A stretch of 64,000 nucleotides of DNA from Cavia porcellus (taxonomy: Eukaryota > Chordata > Mammalia > Rodentia > Caviidae), in assembly GCF_034190915.1 (NCBI RefSeq), contig NW_026947501.1, positions 2,666,001-2,730,000 on the forward strand, written 5' to 3'. The notes under the pieces were generated by a model. It was not told the DNA's origin. It was given only the letters and a program-made list of their open reading frames with translations, and searched no databases. Positions 57,811 through 64,000 of the stretch are shown here, piece after piece; positions within the stretch are counted from its first letter, which is position 1; each line of letters begins with the position of its first letter. The position numbers and the translations under genes are program-made.

Positions 57811-60273
57811 CGTTAGGGTTAGTTTTAGGTTTAGGGATTAAGGTTAGTGGTTAGGGTTAGGCTTAGGGTTAGTGTTAGAGCTAGGGTTAGGTTTAGTGTT
57901 AGGGTTAGGGTTAGGTTTATGGTTAGCATAAGGATTAGTGATCAGGGTTAGGTTTAGGGTTAGGGTTTGGGTTAGGTTTAAGTGTAGGGGTTAAGGTTAG
58001 TGTTAGTATAAGTGTTAGGGATTAGGGTTAGTTTTTTTGTTAGTGATAGGGTTAGGGTTAATGTTAGGGTTAGGTGTAGTGTTACCAATTAGGGTTAGGG
58101 TTAGGTTCAGGGATAGGGTTAGCGTTCATTGCAAGTTTAGGGTTATTGTTAGGGTTATGGGTTACGGTTAGGCCTAGGTGTTAGGATTAGTGTTAGGGTT
58201 AGAGCTAGACAGTGTTAGGTTTAGGGTTATTCTTAGGTTTATTGTAGGGTTAGCGTTAGGGTTAAGGTTAGAGTTTCGTGTCATGGTTGGGGTTAGTGTT
58301 AGTGTTAGGATTAGGGTTACTGTTAGGTTTAGAGGTTAGGGTTAGGACTAGGGTTAGTGTTAAGGTCAAAGGTTAGCATTAGGGTTAGGGTTAGGATTAG
58401 GTTTAGAATTTTGGGTAGGGTTTTGTGTTAGGGCTATGTTTAGTGTTAGGTTTTAGGGTTAGGCGTTAGGGTTTAGGGTTTAGGGTTAGTGGTTATGGTT
58501 ATGGTTATGGTTATGGTTACGGTTATGGTTATGGTTAGGGCTAGGGTTAGTGTTAGTTTTAGGGTTAGGGTTAGGTTTACGGTTATGTTTAGGGTTATGA
58601 TTAGGATGATGGTGAGGGTTCGGTTTAAGTGTAGTGTTAGGCTTAGGGAATATGGTTAGTGTTAAGGTTAGGGTTAAATTTAGGGTTAGTTTTAGTGTTT
58701 AGGGTTAGGGTTAGTGTTAGTTTTATTGATAGGGTTAAAGTTAGGTTTAGGGTTCCATTTAGGGATTAGTGTTAGTGGTTGAGTTAATGTTAGTGTTAGG
58801 GTTGGGGTTAGTGTTAGTGTTAGGAATTAGGGTTAGACTTTAGGGTTAGGGTTAGGGTTAGGCTTAAGGATCAGGTTAGTGTTAGGGTTAGTGTCAGGGT
58901 TAGGGTTAGGGTTAGTGTTGCTGTTAGGCATTAGTGTTAGGGTTAGGATTAGGGTTAGAGTTAGTGTTAGGGAGAGGGTTAGGATTAAGGCTAGGGGTTA
59001 GGTTTAGTGTTATGGTTAGTGTTAGTGTTAGTGTTAGGTTTAGGTTAGGGTTAGGTTTAGGTTTAGTGTTAGCATTAGTGTTAGGGGTATGTTTAAGTTT
59101 AGGAATAGGGTTAGGTTTAGGGTTAGTGTGGGGGTTAAGGTTAGCATTAGGGATTAGTGTTAGCATTAGGGTTCGGCTTAGGGTTCGGGTTAGGGATAGG
59201 GTTGACTTATAGTTACAATTTAGTGTAAGGGTTAGGGTTAGAGGTCAGACTTAGGGTTAGTGTTAGGATTAGGGTTTGGGTTAGGGTTTAGGGTTAGGGT
59301 TAGTGTTAGGGTTATGGTCAGGGTAAATTTAGGGTCAAGGTTAGTGTTAGGGTTTAGAGTTAGGTTTAGGTTTAGGGGTATGTTTATGGTTAGGCTAAGT
59401 GTTAGGTGTTAGAGTTAGGTGTTAGGGTTAGGGTTAGGTTTAGAGTTTGGTTTTTAGGTTTTGGCTAGGGTTAGTGTTAGGTTTAGGATTAGGGTTAGTG
59501 TTAGGGTTTGCGTTTGGGGTTAGAGTTTGTTTTAGGTTTAGGGTTAGTTTTAGGGTTAGGGCTATGGTTAGTGTTAGCCTTAGTGTTAGCTTTAGAATTT
59601 TGTGTTAGGGTTCAGGTTAGGGTTAGTGTTAGGTTTAGGGTTAGGGTTAGGGTTAGATTTATTATTAGGGTTAGGGTTAGGGTTAGTGCTAGGTTTAGGG
59701 TTAGCATTAGAGTTAGGTTTAGGGTTAGCATAAGGATTAGAGAATGGGGTTTGGTTTAGGGTTAGGTTTAGGATTAGTTTTAAGGGTAGGTTTTAAGGTT
59801 AGGTTTAGTGTTATTGTTAGTGATTAGGGTTAAGGTTTGGGTTAGTGTTAGGGTTAAGGTTACTGTTGGGGTTAGGGTTATGGTTAGGGATTAGGGTTAG
59901 GGTTATGTTTAGGGATTGGATTAAGGTTAGGACTAGGGTGAGGGTCAGGGTTATAGTTAGGTTTAGGATTAAGTTTAGATGTAGGGTTAGGGTTAAGGGT
60001 TAAGGTTAGGGTTAAGTTTAGGTTTAGGGATTAAGGTTAGTGATAGTGTTAGGGTTAGGGTTAGGGTTAGCGTTATCGTTAGTGTTAGTGTTAGTTTTAG
60101 TCTTAGGGTTAGCGTTAGGATTAGGTTTAGGGTTAGGGTTAGGGTTAGGCTTAGGGTTAGCATAAGGATTAGAGATTAAGGTTAGGTTTAGTGTTAGGGT
60201 TTGGGTTAGGTTTAAGGGTAGGGGTTAAGGTTAGGGTTAGTGTAACGGTTAGGGATTAGGCTTAGTGTTTGTG

Positions 60274-60309
60274 TTAGTGTTAGTGTTAGTGTTAGTGTTA
60301 GTGTTAGTG
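60274..60309 (+). repeat. TTAGTG microsatellite (6 copies)
   Basis: Six perfect TTAGTG hexamers lie at the place equivalent to the 11-copy run in unit 8. The two sites share flanks, so they are one locus with different copy number. Confidence 0.92.
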
Positions 60310-60532
60310 TTAAGTTTGGGGTTAGGGTTAGTGTTACCCATTAGGTTTAGGGATAGGGTTACCTATAGGGTTAAGGTTAGTTTTAGGGTTAGGCATCAGG
60401 TTAGGGTCAGGCATAGGGTTTGTTTTAGGGTTAGGGTTATGGTTAGGTTTAGGGTTAGGTTTAGGGCTAGCATTAGGGTTAGGATTAGGGTTAGGGTTAG
60501 GGTTAGGGTTAGTGTTGGGGTTAAGGTTAGTG

Positions 60533-60760
60533 TTATGTATTAGGGTTACGGTTAGGGTTAGGGTTAATCTTAGGCTTAGGGTTAGTGTTAGGCATCGGGT
60601 TAGGGTTAATGATAGGGTTAGGGTTAGGTTAGGGTTAGGGTTAGTGTTATGTATTAGGGTTAGGGTTAGGGTTAGGGTTAAGCTTAGTCTTAGGGTTAGT
60701 GTTAGGCATCGGGTTAGGGTTAACGATTGGGTTAGGGTTAGGTTTCTGTTAGTGGTTTGT
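60533..60760 (+). repeat. 114 bp tandem duplication in unit 9
   Basis: TTATGTATTAGGG starts at 60533 and again at 60647, and both copies include GTTAGTGTTAGGCATCGGG and GTTAAYGATTGGG-like ends. The copies differ at several bases, so the event is not very recent. One frame reads across it as two 38-residue repeats, a consequence of 114 being divisible by 3. Confidence 0.9.
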
Positions 60761-61716
60761 GTTAGTTTTAGGATTAGAGTTGGGTATGTTTATGGTAGGT
60801 TTAGTGTTATGGTTATGGTTAGGGTTAGGGTTAGGGCTATTGTTTGGGTTAGGGTCCGTTTAGAGGTTAGGGTTAGGGTTAGTTTTAGGGGTTAGGGTGA
60901 GGTTTAATTTAGGTTTCCGTTTAGGATTAAGAATAGGGTTAGGATTACGATTAGGGTTAGGGTTAGGGTTATGTTTAAGTTCAGGGTTAATGTTATTGTT
61001 ATGGGTTAGGTTGGGGTTAGGAGTTAGGATTAGTGTTAGGTTTGGAGCTAGACAGGGTTAGGTATAGGGTTAGTGTTAGGTTTATCATAGGGTTAGGATT
61101 AGGGTTAGGGTTAGGGTCAGAGTTTAGGTTCAGGGTTGGGGTTAGGGTTAGTGTTAGGGTTAGGGTAATTGTTACTTTTAGAGGTTAGGGTTAAGGCTAG
61201 GGTTAGGGATAAGGTCAGAGTTTAGCGTTAGGGTTAGGGTTAGGATTAGGTTTAGGTTTATGGTTAGGGTTTGCATGAGGGTTATGTTTAGGGTTAGGTT
61301 TTAAGGTTAGGGGTTAGGGTTTAAGTTTTACGGTTAGGGGTGAGTGTTAGTGTTAGATTTATTGTTATGGTTATGGTTACGGTTAGGGTTAGCGTAAGGT
61401 TTAGAGAATAGGACTAGGTTTAGGGTTAGGCTTAGGGTTAGGTTTAATGGTAGGTGTTAAGGTTAGGGTTAGTGTTAGGGATTAGGGTTAGTGTTTGGGT
61501 TATTGTTAGCGTTAGGGTTACAGTTGTGGTTAGGGTTAGTGGTAGGGATTAGGGTTTTTGTTATGGGTAGGGATAGGGTTAAGGTTCGGTCTAGGGTGAT
61601 TGTTATTCATCGGGTTAAGGTCAGGGTTAGGGTTCGGTTAGGGTTACCCTTATGGGTAAGGGTTAAGGTTAGAATCAGTGTTAGTGTTAGGGTTAGGGTT
61701 AGGGTTAGGATTAGGT

Positions 61717-61760
<44 letters not shown>

Positions 61761-64000
61761 TATGGTTATAGTTAGGCTTAGGGTTAGCGTTATGGTTAGT
61801 GTTAGTGTTAGAGGTCAGGGTTAGGACTAGTGCTAGGGTTAGGGTTATTGCTAGGATTAGTGGTTAGGGTGAGGGCTAAGTTAGGGTTCTATTTAGGGTT
61901 ACTGTTAGGGTTAAAGTTACAGTTAGGTTTACGGTTAGGGTTAGGGTTAGGTGTAGGGTTAAGTTTAGGGTTAATGTTAGGGTTACGGGTTAGGGTCAGG
62001 AGTTAGGGGTTAGGATTAGATTTAAGATTATAGCTATACAGGGTTAGGGTTAGGATTAGTGTTCAGGTTACTGTTATCATAGGGTTAGCGTTAGGGTTAG
62101 GGTTAGAGGTTAGGGTCAGTTTTAAGGTTAGTGTTAGGGTTAGGGTTAGGGTTAATGTTCGGGTTAGAGGTTAGGGTTAGGGTTAGGGGTAGAGGTTAGG
62201 GTTAGGGTTAGGGTTAAGGTTAGGTATAGAGTTAGTGTTAGGGTTAGTGGTAGGGTTAGAGGTTATTGTTAAGTTTACGGTTAGGGTTTTTGTTAGTGTT
62301 AGGGTTATGTTTAGGCTTCGGGTTAGGGTTAGGATTTGCATTAGGTTTAGAATTTAGGGTAAGGTTTCGGGTTAGGGTTAGGCTTAGGGTTATGTTTAGA
62401 GGTCAGGGTTTGTGTTAGTGTTAGGATTAGTGTTAGGGTTACAGGTTAAGGGTAGTGTTAGTGCTTCAGTTAGGGATAGGGTTAGGTTTAGGGTTAGGGC
62501 TATGTTTCCAGTTAGGTTTAGGGTTAGGGTTACGGTTAGAATGTTAGGTTTAGAATTAGGATTAGAAGTTATGGTTATGTTTAGTGTTAAGTTTAGGGTT
62601 AGAGTTAGGTTTAGGGTTAGCGTCAGGGTTAAGGCTGCGGTTAGGTGTTAGGTTTATTGTTATGGTTATGGTTAGAGATTAGGGTTAGGGTTAGGGTGAA
62701 TGTTAGGATTAGGAAAAGGGTTAGGGTTTGAGTTACCCGTTAGAGTTAGGGTTAGGGTTAGGGTTAGGGTTACCATTAGGGTTCGGGTTAGAGTTTAGTA
62801 TTAGGGGTTAGGTTAACGGTTTGCGTTAGGTTTAAGGTTAGGTTTAGTGATAAGGTTAGGTTTAGCGTAAGGACTAGGCTTACGGTTAGACTTAGGGTTA
62901 GTGTTAGGGTTAGCGTTAGGGTTAGTTTTAGGTTTAGGGATTAAGTTTAGTGGTAGTGTTAGGTTTAGGGTTAGGGTTACGGTTAGGGTTAGTGTTTGGG
63001 TTAGGGTTAGTGTTAGGGTTAGGGTTAGGTTTAGGGTTAGCATTAGGATTAGAGATTAGGGTTAGGTTTAGGGTTAGGGTTTGAGTTAGGTTTAAGTCTA
63101 GGGGTTAAGGTTAGTGTTAGTGTAAGGTTTAGGGATTAGGGTTAGTTATTTTGTGAGTGTTAGGGTTAGGGTTAAGGTTGGGTTACGGGTATTGTTACCA
63201 ATTAGGGTTAGGGTTAGTGTCAGGGATAGGTTTAGGGTTAGTGTCAAGTTTAGGGTTAATGTTAGGGCTACAGGTTACGGTTAGGGCTAGGTGTTAGGAT
63301 TAGTGTTAGGGTTAGAGCTAGACAGGGTTATGCTTAGGGTTAGTGTTAGGTTTATCGTAGGGTTAGGATTAGTGTTAGGGTTAGAGTTTAGGGTCAGGGT
63401 TGGGGTTAGGGTTAGTGTTAGGGTTATTATTAGGTTTAGAGGTTAGGGTTAGGGCTATGGTTAGGGTTAGGGTCAGAGGTTAGCATTAGTCTTAGGGTTA
63501 GGATTAGGTTTATGGTTTTGGGTAGGGTTTTGTGTTAGGGCTATGTTTAAGGTTAGATTTTAGGGTTAGGGTTTAGGGTTTAGAGTTTAGGGTTAGAGGT
63601 TAGGGTTAGTGTTAGGCTTACGGTTATGGTTAGGGTCAGTGTTAGGGTTAGAGGTTTAGGGTTAGTGATAGGGTTAAGGTTCGGTTTAGAGGTTAGGGTT
63701 AGGGTTAGGGATAGGGTTATTGTTCGGGTTATGGTTATGGTTATGGTTAGGGTTAGGGTTAGGGGTTAGTGTTAGTGTTAGTTTTAGTGTTAGGCTTACG
63801 GATTAGGGTTAGTGTTAAGGTTAGGGTTAATTTAGGGTTATTTTTAGTGTTTAGGGTTAGGGTAGTGTTAGGGTTAGTGATAGAGTTAAGGTTTAGGTTT
63901 ATGGTTCGTTTTAGGGATTAGGGTTAGTGTTTGAGTTAGTGTTAGTGTTAGGGTTAGGGTTGGGTTTAGGGTTAGGGTTAGGGATTAGGGTCGGTCTTTA

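Larger units (their letters stand above)
54995..58940 (+). repeat. HOR unit 8: single half-length unit (3946 bp)
   Basis: Its start (55000-55330) matches the start of a full unit, and its end (57060-58940) matches the last ~1.9 kb of half B. About 3.9 kb is absent between these. The region around 55600-55850 shares features with both A (offset 678-920) and B (offset 4568-4870). From about 55900 it follows B (KTTAGGGTTAAGGTTACGG-type order, then offset 5100-5480). It is either an ancestral monomer or an A/B crossover product. It contains expanded TTTAGG and TTAGTG tracts and no gene. Confidence 0.85.
1..64000 (+). repeat. Degenerate TTAGGG telomere-type satellite tract spanning the whole window
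   Basis: Every line of the window is built of TTAGGG and one-step variants (TTAGTG, TTTAGG, TTAGAG, TTAAGG, TTATGG, TTACGG, TCAGGG), with occasional 5- and 7-base slips. The + strand is G- and T-rich and C is rare from end to end. No segment switches to CCCTAA, so there is no visible inversion. Perfect runs are short: usually 2-6 hexamers, with eight at 39982-40029 the longest I noticed. TTAGGG is the telomere repeat of vertebrates and many other eukaryotes, so this is telomere-derived DNA, interstitial or subtelomeric rather than a functional terminal array, because the hexamers are too decayed. No gene, RNA gene or mobile element was seen anywhere in it. Confidence 0.97.
58941..64000 (+). 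repeat. HOR unit 9 (incomplete, most diverged, reordered landmarks)
   Basis: The start matches unit 8 closely to about 60.5 kb, then diverges. Landmarks follow in this order: a 114 bp tandem duplication at 60533; the AGCTAGACAG block near 61050 with sequence like offset 2900-3530; a block like offset 5830-6100 at 61390-61680; the GCTATACAGGG block near 62030, like offset 1706; a block like offsets 2075 and 6310 at 62412; and another AGCTAGACAG block at 63318. No unit 1-7 shows this order, so extra or ancestral segments are present. The window ends before the unit closes. Confidence 0.7.

Noticed and set aside
1..64000. Functional terminal telomere
   Set aside because: The hexamers are heavily degenerate and arranged in kilobase-scale tandem units. 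No long pure TTAGGG stretch is present; the longest perfect run noticed is eight copies.
1..64000. CRISPR array, because of regular repeats
   Set aside because: There are no distinct spacers. The sequence between any two repeats is itself the same hexamer family.

Overview
The whole 64 kb window is one uninterrupted tract of degenerate telomere-type repeat. The + strand is the G-rich strand throughout: TTAGGG hexamers mixed with one-step variants (TTAGTG, TTTAGG, TTAGAG, TTAAGG, TTATGG, GTTCGG and others). I see no protein-coding gene, tRNA, rRNA, transposon, CRISPR array or unique sequence. All open reading frames read through the repeat and translate to LG, VR, PN or LT dipeptide runs. TTAGGG chemistry, absence of genes and kilobase-scale tandem organisation indicate a eukaryotic chromosome, either subtelomeric or an interstitial telomeric block. 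Vertebrates and many other metazoans, fungi and some protists use TTAGGG, so the species cannot be named from this window.

The hexamers are organised in a higher-order repeat (HOR). Taking window position 1 as an arbitrary phase, units begin at 1, 7825, 15661, 23489, 31319, about 39111, 47154, 54995 and 58941. Units 1-4 are 7824, 7836, 7828 and 7830 bp and differ at only about a dozen places that I noticed. Each ~7.83 kb unit is a dimer of two diverged ~3.9-4.0 kb halves (A then B). Unit 8 is only 3946 bp, a single half-length unit. Unit 9 is the most diverged and has extra internal blocks.

Region by region: (1) 1 to ~36.5 kb is a nearly identical, recently homogenised or amplified block. 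(2) At ~36.52-36.65 kb, inside unit 5, the sequence switches to a second, diverged unit type that continues to ~55 kb. (3) 39.09-40.77 kb is a rearranged patch with a ~554 bp deletion and a 771 bp repeat, whose joints both lie in perfect TTAGGG runs. (4) 55-59 kb is a monomeric half-length unit with expanded simple repeats. (5) 59-64 kb is the most diverged part, with a 114 bp tandem duplication and a different order of internal landmarks.

No gene network can be described. The interest lies in the architecture: a telomere-derived satellite with dimeric HOR structure, like alpha-satellite HORs in organisation but built entirely from decayed telomere hexamers. It carries visible traces of unequal exchange and gene conversion, and of perfect telomere runs at rearrangement joints. 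Everything here comes from reading by eye. Alignments, identity values and species assignment would need computation.
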